From positions 3,162,001 through 3,226,000 of the forward strand of contig CP121336.1 of assembly GCA_043553855.1 (NCBI GenBank): a stretch of 64,000 bases of DNA, written 5' to 3'. The position numbers and the translations under genes were made by a program. Shown in pieces: positions 1 to 8,553 of this stretch (positions are counted from its first letter, which is position 1; every line of letters begins with the position of its first letter). The notes beneath the pieces were generated by a model that saw nothing but the letters and a program-made list of their open reading frames with translations, made no database searches and had not been told where the DNA came from. The DNA is from JAUIAS01 sp030425395 (GTDB lineage: Bacteria > Pseudomonadota > Alphaproteobacteria > Rhodobacterales > Rhodobacteraceae).

Positions 1-1
1 C

Positions 2-583
2 GCCTGTGTCGATACTGATGGCGATGGGCGTGCGGACGTTCAATACAACCTGGCCCCCTTTGCGCCGGGCGCACCGGGCCAGCCGCCGCTTGATTTTCAT
101 GCCATTCAGGTCCACCCGATGACAATGCGCCCCGCCTCGCGCGGGCGGCTGGGGCTTGCCTCGACGAACGCTGCCGACGCGCCAAAGTTCCAAGCCTCTG
201 CTTTGGGCCGCGAGGAAGATATGGACACGCTCCGCCGTGGCGTTCGCCTCGCCCGCGAAATCTGCGAGCAGCCTGGGCTCAGAGAGATATTGGGCGATGA
301 GGTCTGGCCCGGCCCTGATATCTCAAGCGCTGCTGGCTCAAACAGCCTCGATGACGCGATCCGCAAGCAGGCCCGGACGATTTTTCACCCCGCAGGCACG
401 TGCCGCATGGGCCCGACTGAGGCTTGCGTGGTTGATCTTGAACTGCGCGTAAATGGCATCAAAGGCCTGCGCGTCGCCGATTGCTCTGTCATGCCCGCGC
501 TCGTTTCAGGCAACACCAACGCCCCGACGATGATGATCGCCGACCGCGCCGCTGATTGGATATTGCGCGACAACGCGCGGTGA
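2..583 (+). CDS. GMC family oxidoreductase, C-terminal part (gene starts before the window)
   Basis: The frame is open from base 2 to the TGA at 581-583, so this is the last ~193 codons of a gene that begins upstream. The C-terminal GMC signature is clear: an HPAGTCRMG motif carries the catalytic His region, and a later segment reading LRVADCSVMPALVSGNTNAP leads into the conserved MIADRAAD end that contacts FAD. The family (choline, glucose and alcohol dehydrogenases or oxidases) oxidises alcohols with FAD. The substrate cannot be told from this part. A sulfatase gene follows 12 nt downstream on the same strand, so the two are probably co-transcribed and may handle a sulfated alcohol or sugar. 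That link is inference. Confidence 0.85.
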   Translation, partial: ACVDTDGDGRADVQYNLAPFAPGAPGQPPLDFHAIQVHPMTMRPASRGRLGLASTNAADAPKFQASALGREEDMDTLRRGVRLAREICEQPGLREILGDEVWPGPDISSAAGSNSLDDAIRKQARTIFHPAGTCRMGPTEACVVDLELRVNGIKGLRVADCSVMPALVSGNTNAPTMMIADRAADWILRDNAR

Positions 584-595
584 GGAAGCAAACTC

Positions 596-2110
596 ATGAA
601 AGACAATTTGCCCAACATCGTCTTGATTTTCAGCGACAATCAGCAAGCCAGCACCCTTGGCTGCTATGGGAATCGCGAGATTCACACCCCCAACCTCGAT
701 CGACTTGCGGCGCAGGGCATCGCTTTCGACAACGCCTTTTGTCCGAACGCGTTTTGCTCTCCCAGCCGGGCCTCGCTCCTCACGGGGCTTCTGCCTTCGC
801 AACATGGCGTTCACAGCTGGATCGATGATCGTGAGAGTGATCTATGGCCTGAAAACTGGCATGCGCTCGATGGGCTGCGCACCTTGCCCGAGGCGCTGAA
901 GGACGCGGGCTACACCACAGCATTATGCGGCAAATACCACCTTGGCGATCCTTCAACCCCGATGGCCGGGTTTGACGAATGGTGCACAATGGCAGACGGG
1001 CATGTGCGCAGCTTCTATCACAACCGCATCACCGAAAACGGGCACGCCTATGACCATCATGGTCATACAGTTGATTTTTTTACAGAGAAGGGTGTTGCCT
1101 TCATCGAAAGAGAGGCCGCGGCGGATAATCCATTCTTCCTCTATCTGCCCTATCCTGCGCCTTACGGCCATTGGCCCGCGACCAAGGAAGATGTGCCATG
1201 CCGACATACGGCGCGCTACGCCGAATGCCCGGTGGAGACCGTGCCGCGTGAGGGCCTGAGCAAAGCGGCGGTTGACGCCTATCTGATGCGGCAGACATAT
1301 TCTGGCGGCGGGCTTGATTACTCAATGACGTTGCGCGCACCCAACGACCTGCCGACGCTGCGTAACTACTATGCGCAGATTTCCATGGTCGACGACGGTG
1401 TCGGCGCAATCATGGACACGCTGGACAGGCTGAACCTGACAGAGGACACGATTGTGATCTTCACCTCGGACCACGGGCTATCCCTCGGCCACCACGGTTT
1501 CTGGGGGCATGGCGCGGCAACCTGGCCTTCCAATCTGCACCATGCGGCGCATTCGGTTCCGCTTCTTATGCGTTATCCTCGCCGGATTGACCCCGATCAG
1601 AGGTCGGATGCAATGGTGTCGAACCTCGACATTTACGCAACCCTGCTGGACTTCACTGGTCAGCCCATCGAACAGACGGGCATGGCCCTGCCGAGCCGTT
1701 CGCTCATGCCATTGGCAACGGGCGGTGGTGCTGAGCGCGCCGAAGATGTCGTCTTCGCCGAACAGGAAGAAACCCGCGTTCTGCGCACCGCGAAATGGGC
1801 TTTTTTCAAACGGTTCCGGCGCGAAGGTTCCCCGGACTTGCAAGACGAGCTTTTCGATGTCGAGACAGACCCGGGAGAGACGCGAAATCTCGCCCAAGAG
1901 CCAGAGTTCTCGGATGTCCTTCAAACGCTGGACCTTATGCTGACGAATTTCTTCGAGACCCACAGCCGCGCGGAAGCGGACCTTTGGCGCGGCGGCAGAC
2001 CGCTGCAAAACACCGAGCGGGGGGAACTGTGGCGGCAGGTCTGGGGAAAAGATTGGAAGCCAGACTATCGCTATCCCAAAAACAAAGACGAAGCTACAAG
2101 CGCACAGTAG
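596..2110 (+). CDS. Type I (formylglycine) sulfatase
   Basis: This 504-residue protein has the alkaline-phosphatase-fold sulfatase layout. An N-terminal strand with PNIVLIFSDN carries metal ligands Asp14 and Asn15. The CSPSR motif at residues 54-58 has Cys54 as the residue that would be converted to formylglycine. A later FTSDHG segment supplies the second Asp/His metal pair. No signal peptide is visible, so it is probably cytoplasmic. Family members hydrolyse sulfate esters of sugars, choline or aryl groups, and the sequence does not fix the substrate. The start ATG at 596 lies 12 nt after the GMC gene stop and fits a two-gene operon. An anaerobic or FGE-type maturase would be needed and is not in this window. 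Confidence 0.85.
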   Translation: MKDNLPNIVLIFSDNQQASTLGCYGNREIHTPNLDRLAAQGIAFDNAFCPNAFCSPSRASLLTGLLPSQHGVHSWIDDRESDLWPENWHALDGLRTLPEALKDAGYTTALCGKYHLGDPSTPMAGFDEWCTMADGHVRSFYHNRITENGHAYDHHGHTVDFFTEKGVAFIEREAAADNPFFLYLPYPAPYGHWPATKEDVPCRHTARYAECPVETVPREGLSKAAVDAYLMRQTYSGGGLDYSMTLRAPNDLPTLRNYYAQISMVDDGVGAIMDTLDRLNLTEDTIVIFTSDHGLSLGHHGFWGHGAATWPSNLHHAAHSVPLLMRYPRRIDPDQRSDAMVSNLDIYATLLDFTGQPIEQTGMALPSRSLMPLATGGGAERAEDVVFAEQEETRVLRTAKWAFFKRFRREGSPDLQDELFDVETDPGETRNLAQEPEFSDVLQTLDLMLTNFFETHSRAEADLWRGGRPLQNTERGELWRQVWGKDWKPDYRYPKNKDEATSAQ

Positions 2111-2456
2111 CGATCGAAAAATCGCAACGGACTTCAGATTCCGGTCGGAGATGGTTTTCGCTGCGGACGCAATGTGCAGTTAGCCGACATTTAGCGCCGG
2201 CGCAGCGAATTGGTGCTTTGTCCGCACAGCGGACCCTTGTGTCCTGCATCCGCGCTTCAACATACCGTCACATAACGTTGGCCGCCTGACGCGCTCTGCA
2301 TTTCCGCCGGTTCATGGGCGCGGGCTGCGGCACCCCGCGATTCCGGGTTGCAAACCCGCCTTTCCGCTTGCGTTGCGGGCGGTGCGCCACTAAGACGCCG
2401 TGGATTATGACCGCCGCGGACGCCTCTGCGGCCCCAATGCAATGGATAAGGACGAC
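2111..2456. other. Intergenic region upstream of tig
   Basis: About 346 bases separate the sulfatase stop from the trigger factor start. I see no convincing coding frame, tRNA or strong hairpin followed by a T-run. The tig promoter must lie here, but no box pair stood out. An in-frame ATG at 2400 would lengthen trigger factor by 19 residues. I treat those residues as non-coding because the ATG at 2457 has a better ribosome-binding site and gives the normal N-terminus. Confidence 0.5.
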
Positions 2457-3791
2457 ATGCAGGTCACCGAAACCCTGAACGAAGGCCTCAAGCGCGGATA
2501 CGCGATCACCGTGACAGCGGCCGAACTGGAAACCAAGGTCAACGAAAAGCTGGCCGAAGCGCAGCCCGAAGTCGAGATGAAGGGCTTCCGCAAGGGCAAG
2601 GTCCCGATGCCGATGCTGAAAAAGCAATTCGGCCCGCGTCTGATGGGCGAAGTCATGCAGGAAAGCATCGACGGTGCCATGAGCAAGCATTTCGAAGACA
2701 GCGGCGACCGTCCCGCGCTTCAGCCCGAGGTCAAGATGACCAACGAGGACTGGAAAGAAGGCGACGATGTACATGTCGAGATGAGCTATGAAAAGCTCCC
2801 CGAAATTCCCGAAGTCGACCTTTCCTCGGTCACGCTTGAGCGTCTGGTCGTCAAGGCCGGCGACGCCGAGATCGACGAAGCGCTGGCGAACCTTGCCGAA
2901 ACCGCGCAGGACTTCAAAGCGCGCCGCAAGGGCTCCAAGGCCAAGGATGGCGATCAGGTCGTGTTCGACTTTGTGGGCAAGCTGGGCGACGAACCCTTCG
3001 AGGGCGGTTCCGCCGAAGATTACCCGCTTGTGCTTGGCTCAGGCAGCTTCATCCCCGGGTTCGAGGAACAGCTCGTCGGTGTGAAGGCCGAAGAGGAAAA
3101 GACCGTCACCGTGACCTTCCCCGAGGAATACGGCGCAGAGCACCTCGCCGGTAAGGAAGCGACGTTCGAATGCACCATCAAAGAGGTCAAGGAACCCGTC
3201 GCCGCCGAGATCAACGACGAACTGGCCACCAAGTTCGGTGCCGATGACCTTGCCGCGCTGAAAACCCAGATCGGCGAGCGCCTCGAAGCGGAATACGCCG
3301 GTGCGTCGCGCGCAGTGATGAAGCGCGGCCTGCTGGACGCGCTGGATGGTCTGGTGTCTTTCGAACTGCCGCCGAGCCTCGTCACCGCCGAAGCCGAGCA
3401 GATCGCGCATTCGCTGTGGCACGACGAAAACCCCGACGTGACCGATCACAACCACGACAAGATCGAGCCGACCGATGAGCACAAGACGCTGGCCGAGCGC
3501 CGCGTGCGCCTTGGGCTTTTGCTGGCCGAACTGGGCCAGAAAGCCGAAGTCGAAGTGACCGACGCCGAAATGACCCAGGCGGTCATGGAGCAGGCGCGCC
3601 AGTATCCGGGTCAGGAGCGCCAGTTCTTTGAATTCGTGCAGCAGAACGCCCAGATGCAGCAGCAGCTTCGCGCTCCGATCTTTGAAGACAAGGTCGTGGA
3701 TTACGTGATCGAGCTGGCTCAGGTCACGGAAAAGGAGGTCTCCAAGGACGATCTCCAGAAGGCCGTCGAAGCAATGGACGAAGACGCATAA
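2457..3791 (+). CDS. tig: Trigger factor, ribosome-associated chaperone and peptidyl-prolyl isomerase
   Basis: This 444-residue protein has the normal trigger factor layout. The N-terminal ribosome-binding domain carries the signature loop GFRKGKVPMPML at about residues 43-54. A central FKBP-type PPIase domain sits near residues 150-245 (DFVGKLGDEPFEGG). A helical C-terminal chaperone domain follows. It binds at the ribosomal exit tunnel and shields nascent chains. The start at 2457 was chosen over the upstream ATG at 2400 because it begins with the family's MQVTET-type N-terminus and is preceded by AAGGACGAC. A rho-independent terminator follows 28 nt after the stop, so the gene is probably monocistronic. 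Confidence 0.95.
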   Translation: MQVTETLNEGLKRGYAITVTAAELETKVNEKLAEAQPEVEMKGFRKGKVPMPMLKKQFGPRLMGEVMQESIDGAMSKHFEDSGDRPALQPEVKMTNEDWKEGDDVHVEMSYEKLPEIPEVDLSSVTLERLVVKAGDAEIDEALANLAETAQDFKARRKGSKAKDGDQVVFDFVGKLGDEPFEGGSAEDYPLVLGSGSFIPGFEEQLVGVKAEEEKTVTVTFPEEYGAEHLAGKEATFECTIKEVKEPVAAEINDELATKFGADDLAALKTQIGERLEAEYAGASRAVMKRGLLDALDGLVSFELPPSLVTAEAEQIAHSLWHDENPDVTDHNHDKIEPTDEHKTLAERRVRLGLLLAELGQKAEVEVTDAEMTQAVMEQARQYPGQERQFFEFVQQNAQMQQQLRAPIFEDKVVDYVIELAQVTEKEVSKDDLQKAVEAMDEDA

Positions 3792-3819
3792 ACCGACCCG
3801 ACAGGGCCGGAGACAATGG

Positions 3820-3856
3820 CGCGCCGTTCCCGTTCGGGGGCGGCGCGTTTTTCTTT
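3820..3856 (+). terminator. Rho-independent terminator of tig
   Basis: A CGCGCCG/CGGCGCG stem (3820-3826 with 3841-3847), with extra C/G pairing across the loop, is followed directly by TTTTT at 3848-3852. Its stem-loop core closely resembles the cysE terminator near 31.7 kb. Confidence 0.8.
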
Positions 3857-3886
3857 GTTGTGCGCTGGCCTTGCGCGGTTGCGCGT

Positions 3887-4309
3887 CTATTGCGCGTCAA
3901 CCGGGATCATCGTGCCCTGAAGCGTTGCGACGTGTCGGCGCGTGTCGTCCGGGCCGCACCAGACGTCCGCCGCAACCACAACCAGCCGCCGCCCCGCGCG
4001 CACAACGCGGCCTTCGGCGATCAACCGCCCGGTGCCGGGTGCCAGCATGTTGATTTTCATTTCCACGGTCATCACTTCGCGGTTTTCCGGCATCACGCTC
4101 AGCGCCGCATATCCCGCCGCACTGTCCGCCAGCGTGAACACAAGCCCGCCATGGGCAACGCCCTGTTGCTGGCGCAGGTCCGGGCGGACCTCGGCGGACA
4201 GGCGCACCAACCCCGGTTCAGCATGTTCGAACACGCCGCCCAGCGTTTGCATCATCGTCTGGCTGTCAAAGCTCGCGCGGATGCGGGCCGCGATGGGCGT
4301 ATCTGTCAT
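3887..4309 (-). CDS. PaaI-like hotdog-fold thioesterase
   Basis: This 140-residue single hotdog domain has the PaaI-type core GVAHGGLVFTLADSAAGYA, in which the HGG turn and the following Asp line the acyl-CoA pocket. Such enzymes hydrolyse short or aromatic acyl-CoA esters. In phenylacetate degradation PaaI removes dead-end CoA thioesters, but no paa genes are near, so the substrate is open. The frame extends upstream to 4501. I take the ATG at 4309 because it starts the normal domain and has a purine-rich GAGAGCCAG just before it. The gene converges on tig, and the tig terminator lies in the gap. Confidence 0.75.
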   Translation of the reverse strand: MTDTPIAARIRASFDSQTMMQTLGGVFEHAEPGLVRLSAEVRPDLRQQQGVAHGGLVFTLADSAAGYAALSVMPENREVMTVEMKINMLAPGTGRLIAEGRVVRAGRRLVVVAADVWCGPDDTRRHVATLQGTMIPVDAQ

Positions 4310-4536
4310 TCTGGCTCTCTTTTTTCGGCTGCGTTTATATGCGGATCGCACGGGGCGGGGCCGGGCCAGAGTTCCCATTTCCTGCGGTATGCGCAAGGCG
4401 GTTGTTGCACAGGCTCCGGCATATCCGATCCCACCCTTCGAAGGTGAAAAGGTGGTGGTTGCCTGAAAAACACGGATGGCGTCCTGAGTTGATCCGCGCA
4501 TCCCACAACCGGATCACCCCCAGCGGCCCGCCATAG

Positions 4537-4570
4537 AAAAAGGGCCGGACAAGACTGCCCGGCCCTTTCG
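4537..4570 (-). terminator. Rho-independent terminator of the rpsF-rpsR-rplI operon
   Basis: On the minus strand an 8-bp perfect stem AGGGCCGG/CCGGCCCT (4559-4566 with 4541-4548) is followed by a T-run (A-run at 4537-4541 on the plus strand). It lies 22 nt beyond the rplI stop. Confidence 0.85.
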
Positions 4571-4591
4571 ATAGGGTGGTGTCGAGAACGC

Positions 4592-5182
4592 TTACGCGTC
4601 GTCGCCCTGACCGTCTTCGTCGCCAGCCGCGCCGCCAAGATCGTCGAACAGTTCGGCGATCTCGTAATCCGCTGCGGCGTCTTCTTCGGCTGCGGCGTCC
4701 TGAATGGACTTGCCGGAGGCCTGAAGCTCGGCCTCTTCGGGGGAGCGGGCAACGTTAAGCTCGATCGAGGTGCTCACTTCGGGGTGAAGCAGCACGTTGA
4801 CCGTGTGCAGGCCCAGATACTTGATCGGGGCGGTCAGCGAAACCTGCTTGCGGTCCACGGAGAAGCCTGCCTCGGTCGCGGCTTCGGCGGCGTCACGTGT
4901 GGTGACAGAGCCGTAAAGCGAGCCGGAATCCGATGCGGAACGAATCACGATGAACTGCTGTCCCTCGATCCGCTCGGCGAGCGCTTCGGCTTCCTTGCGG
5001 GTTTCGAGGTTGCGTGCTTCGAGCTGGGCTTTCTGCGCTTCGAACTGCGCGATGTTGGCGTCCGACGCTGTCAGAGCCTTGCGCTGAGGAAGCAGGAAGT
5101 TGCGGGCATAGCCTGCGCGAACGTCAACGACGTCGCCCATCTGGCCAAGCTTGGCAACACGTTCGAGAAGAATGACTTGCAT
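4592..5182 (-). CDS. rplI: 50S ribosomal protein L9
   Basis: This 196-residue protein begins MQVILLERVAKLGQMGDVV, the classic L9 N-domain that binds 23S rRNA domain V. A long connecting helix (about residues 40-75) and the C-terminal domain follow. The tail from about residue 150 is acidic and Asp/Glu/Ala-rich (QDAAAEEDAAADYEIAELFD). This extends it beyond the ~150 residues of E. coli L9, as is common in Rhodobacteraceae. It is the last gene of the S6-S18-L9 operon, 12 nt after rpsR, and a terminator follows. Confidence 0.97.
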   Translation of the reverse strand: MQVILLERVAKLGQMGDVVDVRAGYARNFLLPQRKALTASDANIAQFEAQKAQLEARNLETRKEAEALAERIEGQQFIVIRSASDSGSLYGSVTTRDAAEAATEAGFSVDRKQVSLTAPIKYLGLHTVNVLLHPEVSTSIELNVARSPEEAELQASGKSIQDAAAEEDAAADYEIAELFDDLGGAAGDEDGQGDDA

Positions 5183-5194
5183 CTGTCTGCCTCC

Positions 5195-5422
5195 TTACTT
5201 CACGGCGTAGGGCAGAAGGGCGAGGAAGCGCGCGCGCTTGATGGCACGGGCGAGTTCACGCTGCTTCTTGGCCGAAACGGCGGTGATACGCGATGGGACA
5301 ATCTTGCCGCGCTCAGAGATATAGCGCTGCAACAGACGGGTGTCTTTGTAGTCGATTGCCGGTGCATTGTCGCCCGAGAAGGGGCACACTTTGCGGCGGC
5401 GGAAAAATGGTTTAGCTGCCAT
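5195..5422 (-). CDS. rpsR: 30S ribosomal protein S18
   Basis: This 75-residue basic protein has the S18 core: KPFFRRRKVCPFSG near the N-terminus, then IDYKD and RYISERGKIVPSRITAV. S18 pairs with S6 on the platform of the small subunit. It sits 26 nt downstream of rpsF and 12 nt upstream of rplI, the conserved bacterial order. Confidence 0.97.
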   Translation of the reverse strand: MAAKPFFRRRKVCPFSGDNAPAIDYKDTRLLQRYISERGKIVPSRITAVSAKKQRELARAIKRARFLALLPYAVK

Positions 5423-5448
5423 GGTTTAGCGTCCTTTCCTCAAGCCGT

Positions 5449-5802
5449 TCAGCGGCGTTCACGGCGTTCGCCGCGTTCGTCGCGCTTCTGCATCTGAACC
5501 GATGGGCCTTCTGCATGCTCGTCCACCTTGATGGTGAGAACGCGCATCACGTCGTCATGAAGGCGCATCAGGCGTTCCATTTCCTGAACGGCCGACGCGG
5601 GTGCATCGGAACGCAGGAAGGCATAGTGGCCCTTGCGGTTCTTGTTGATCTTGTAAGCCATCGTCTTGACGCCCCAATACTCGCTGTCGACGATCTTGCC
5701 GCCGTTGTCAGCCAGTACGGTGCTGAAATGTTCGATGAGGCCTTCGGCTTGCGTGTTGGACAAGTCCTGACGCGCAATCATTACATGCTCGTAAAGCGGC
5801 AT
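5449..5802 (-). CDS. rpsF: 30S ribosomal protein S6
   Basis: This 117-residue protein starts MPLYEHVMIARQDLS. The ferredoxin-like S6 fold is recognisable through YWGVKTMAYKINKNRKGHY and the ERLMRLHDDVMRVLTIKV segment. The frame continues upstream to 5832, but 5802 gives the family N-terminus and has AGGAG (in AACAGGAGTGCAC) as its ribosome-binding site. The C-terminus is an Arg/Glu-rich tail. It is the first gene of the operon. A promoter about 110 nt upstream implies a ~100-nt leader, a place where an S6:S18 complex often represses its own mRNA. I could not confirm that leader structure here. Confidence 0.96.
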   Translation of the reverse strand: MPLYEHVMIARQDLSNTQAEGLIEHFSTVLADNGGKIVDSEYWGVKTMAYKINKNRKGHYAFLRSDAPASAVQEMERLMRLHDDVMRVLTIKVDEHAEGPSVQMQKRDERGERRERR

Positions 5803-5909
5803 GTGCACTCCTGTTCTTTTGTCGGGGCGCATTTCAAAGCCGGGGCCACCCCTTCCGCGGCCCCGTCACGAGGGATGCGCGGTCACACTCGGATGCGGAA
5901 GGAAGCCCC

Positions 5910-5937
5910 GATATACACGGATCGCCCAAAGTCGCAA
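5910..5937 (-). promoter_or_regulatory. Predicted sigma70-type promoter of rpsF-rpsR-rplI
   Basis: Reading the minus strand, TTGCGA (5937-5932) is followed after 16 nt by TATATC (5915-5910). The predicted start near 5903 leaves a leader of about 100 nt before rpsF. The rest of the gap from 5803 to 6187 shows no coding frame I can support. Confidence 0.6.
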
Positions 5938-6187
5938 GTGGCCAGTCTCACAAAGCCATGGTGCCTGTGTCATGGCCGGCAAAGCCTTGGGGGCGCGCGC
6001 TGGCAGGGGCCAGCGTGGGCATTGGGGGCCGAGTGCCACCTGGGCGCGGCAACTGCAACCCCGACGCGACCAGAATCCAGAAGTTCAATTGTCACCTCAT
6101 GGACCTGTGCGCGCCTCATTTGTGCCCCGATTGCCACGCAACCATTACGGGAGGATTGAACAGCAGCACCAGAACGGGGCCGAAACC

Positions 6188-6706
6188 ATGACCGCAACGA
6201 TGATGAGACAGAGCGTTTTCCCAACCCCGATGGCGGGTGGTATCCTGGACGTGGACCTGCCGGTCAAACTTGGCTTTGAAGGCAGTCATGTGGCCTTGAG
6301 GGTCATGTTCCGCCTGATCGGTGCCTCCTTCATCCTCAGCGCGCCGGGGCTGTGGCTGTTGCCGTCGTCCAGCACCGATCCGTCGTTGATGCTGTATAAG
6401 CTGGGCGCGTCGATCTTCTTCATGTTCTGTGGCGCGGCCCTCATCCTGCGCAACAAGACCTACTCCCAGCCCGAAGTCTACTTTGATCCGGTGCGTCGCG
6501 AAATGCGGATCTTGCAGCCCGGCACAGATGGACGCCCCCGCACGGTCCTGCGGCGCGGATACGATACGCTGGGCGCGGCACGTATCACCAGCAAACACGT
6601 GGAAATCTGGGATGTGGACGGGTCCGTCCTGATCAATGTGCCGCTCAGCGACCCGGATATGCGGTCCGCGCTGCGCATGCAGCTTGGGACATTGTGCCGG
6701 CACTGA
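6188..6706 (+). CDS. Conserved hypothetical membrane protein with two membrane segments
   Basis: This 172-residue protein was not recognised as a named family. Two hydrophobic segments are visible, FRLIGASFILSAPGLWLLP at about residues 39-57 and LGASIFFMFCGAALIL at about 69-85. A soluble beta-rich C-terminal half follows, with a YFDPVRREMRIL stretch like a small membrane-anchored PH-like or bPH domain. The ATG at 6188 was preferred to longer versions of the frame because upstream residues look random. The amidohydrolase gene starts 35 nt downstream on the same strand and may be co-transcribed. Confidence 0.6.
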   Translation: MTATMMRQSVFPTPMAGGILDVDLPVKLGFEGSHVALRVMFRLIGASFILSAPGLWLLPSSSTDPSLMLYKLGASIFFMFCGAALILRNKTYSQPEVYFDPVRREMRILQPGTDGRPRTVLRRGYDTLGAARITSKHVEIWDVDGSVLINVPLSDPDMRSALRMQLGTLCRH

Positions 6707-6741
6707 TCTGCCCCTAACCTGCGGATCAAAGGGAGATCCGC

Positions 6742-7749
6742 ATGTTTTATCCAAGCGACCTGAACGGCTGGCACGACCAGATCCGCGAGGCCATTATCGA
6801 CCCGGTCCGAGAAATCGTTGACCCCCACCATCACCTGTGGCCTGACCGTCTCGGGTCTGTCTATGAACTGTCTGAACTCTGGGCGGATACGGGCAGCGGG
6901 CATAACGTCACCAAGACAGTCTTTATCGAATGCGGCGCGGGCTATGACCGGGGCAATGCGGGCCCCTTCGATCCTGTCCGCGAAACGGAATATGTGGCCG
7001 GACTGGCCGCACAGGCGGCCCGCGAACCGGACCGCGCACAGATCGCGGCGATCGTGGCACATGCCGATCTGTGCCTGCCCCCCGATGTTCTGGGGGACGT
7101 TCTGGATGCGCATCAGGCCGCCTCGCCCCTGTTTCGCGGCATCCGCCACGCCGGTGCCTTTGACCCTGAACGCGACCAAATCATGTTCAGGGGCGGCGAA
7201 ATTCCGCACCTCTATCTGAACGCCGATTTCCAGCGCGGTGTCGCGATGCTCGGTGCGCGGGGGATGACCTATGACACATGGCATTTCCATCCGCAGAACG
7301 GCGAGTTTCTGCAACTCGCGCGGGCCTGTCCCGATACCACGATCATCCTCGACCATTTCGGCACCCCGATGGGCACGGTCCGGTTCGCCGGACAGCGCGA
7401 GGAGCGCTTTGCCCAATGGCAGGAGGAAATGTCACTGATTGCCCAATGCCCCAATGTGGTGGCCAAGCTGGGCGGGCTGGCGATGCCGGTCAACGGGTTC
7501 GGTTGGGACGGGCGCGACACCCCGCCGGGCTCCGACGAACTGGTCGCGGCGCAGGCCCATTATTACCACCACATGATTGACGTGTTCGGGCCAGACCGCT
7601 GCATGTTCGAATCGAACTTTCCGGTGGACAAGCTGTCGGTCAGTTATCCGGTCTACTGGAACGCGATGAAAAAGATCGCCGCCCGCTATGACGAGGCGGC
7701 GAAAACCGCGATGTTCTCCGGCACGGCCGCGCGGGTGTATCGCCTGTAA
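6742..7749 (+). CDS. Amidohydrolase 2 family (TIM-barrel) hydrolase
   Basis: This 335-residue protein has the amidohydrolase-2 metal motif VDPHHHLWP at about residues 31-39, where the HxH pair binds metal. Later come DTWHFHPQ, an LDHFGTP segment and the terminal FESNFPVD, which holds the family's catalytic Asp region. Relatives hydrolyse lactones (2-pyrone-4,6-dicarboxylate and L-fuconolactone types) or decarboxylate aromatic acids. The exact substrate is unknown. AAAGGGAGATCCGC provides a strong ribosome-binding site. The gene converges on an HD-domain gene with only 5 nt between the stops. Confidence 0.8.
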   Translation: MFYPSDLNGWHDQIREAIIDPVREIVDPHHHLWPDRLGSVYELSELWADTGSGHNVTKTVFIECGAGYDRGNAGPFDPVRETEYVAGLAAQAAREPDRAQIAAIVAHADLCLPPDVLGDVLDAHQAASPLFRGIRHAGAFDPERDQIMFRGGEIPHLYLNADFQRGVAMLGARGMTYDTWHFHPQNGEFLQLARACPDTTIILDHFGTPMGTVRFAGQREERFAQWQEEMSLIAQCPNVVAKLGGLAMPVNGFGWDGRDTPPGSDELVAAQAHYYHHMIDVFGPDRCMFESNFPVDKLSVSYPVYWNAMKKIAARYDEAAKTAMFSGTAARVYRL

Positions 7750-7754
7750 TCCTG

Positions 7755-8363
7755 CTACCCGGAGGTGAGCGGCGAAACATACCCTTCGCGAAGCACCTCC
7801 GGGTCATAGGCCTTGCGGCCAAAGACCTCGCGCACCATCGGTTCGAAATGGTCCAGTGGCAACGCGTCGTAATCGGGATCAAAGGACGACTGATCCCAGC
7901 GTTCGCAGAATTCCGCGCAGCTGTCGAAGCAGGGATGATCGCGAAACCGGTCACGCGCATTTCGGTCCCACCCGTAATGATGCGCATAATAGAGCATCTG
8001 GAAAATCCCGTGATGTTCCACGACCCACGCCACGTCCCAACGCACAAAGGGGCGGATCACTTCGGCAGAGAACCGGTCGTGGTTCTGCGGGGCCAGCCCA
8101 TCGCCGATATCATGCAACAGCGCACCCACGATCCAGTCGATATCGGCCCCGTCGCGTTCCGCCCGCGTCGCCGATTGCAGCCCATGGGCCAGCCGGGTGA
8201 TCCGGTAGCCTTCCAGCGTGGCTTCGCCGTGACGCCGCAATTCGTCCAGAACCCGGTCGGCGGTCATCGCCAGATAGGGTTTCTCCATCTCTTCGAGGAG
8301 GTGATAATCCTCCTGAGTGCCGTCCTTCATCTGCGTAAAGCTGACCGTGCGCGTGTCGTTCAT
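7755..8363 (-). CDS. HD-domain protein, possible phosphohydrolase or di-iron oxygenase
   Basis: This 202-residue protein carries an HD superfamily core: a His in RLAHGLQSA (about residue 59), the paired LLHDIGD, an NHDRF segment and the late VVEHHGIF. HD proteins are metal-dependent phosphohydrolases. A subgroup including PhnZ, TmpB and myo-inositol oxygenase are mixed-valent di-iron oxygenases of similar length, and this one-domain layout with several extra histidines would fit either. No phosphonate genes are near. It converges on the amidohydrolase and diverges from fabD. Confidence 0.6.
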   Translation of the reverse strand: MNDTRTVSFTQMKDGTQEDYHLLEEMEKPYLAMTADRVLDELRRHGEATLEGYRITRLAHGLQSATRAERDGADIDWIVGALLHDIGDGLAPQNHDRFSAEVIRPFVRWDVAWVVEHHGIFQMLYYAHHYGWDRNARDRFRDHPCFDSCAEFCERWDQSSFDPDYDALPLDHFEPMVREVFGRKAYDPEVLREGYVSPLTSG

Positions 8364-8553
8364 CCCGTGCCCTCCCGATCGGGTCGCCTGACCGTCGCCC
8401 TGACAATTGCGCGGAACCCGCCGCTGCGCAAGTCATCCGGGCAGGGAGGTCGATAGTGGCAGGGCCAACGGCCGCCCGGCGCAACAGACAAGGTGATCGT
8501 TGCCCTTTGGACGGACCCAAGGTAAGCGGGAAGCAGACAAACGGGAGAGATCC

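Noticed and set aside
2268..2774. Minus-strand open frame across the tig start
   Set aside because: It lies antisense to trigger factor and has no recognisable domain. Long antisense frames are common in GC-rich genes.
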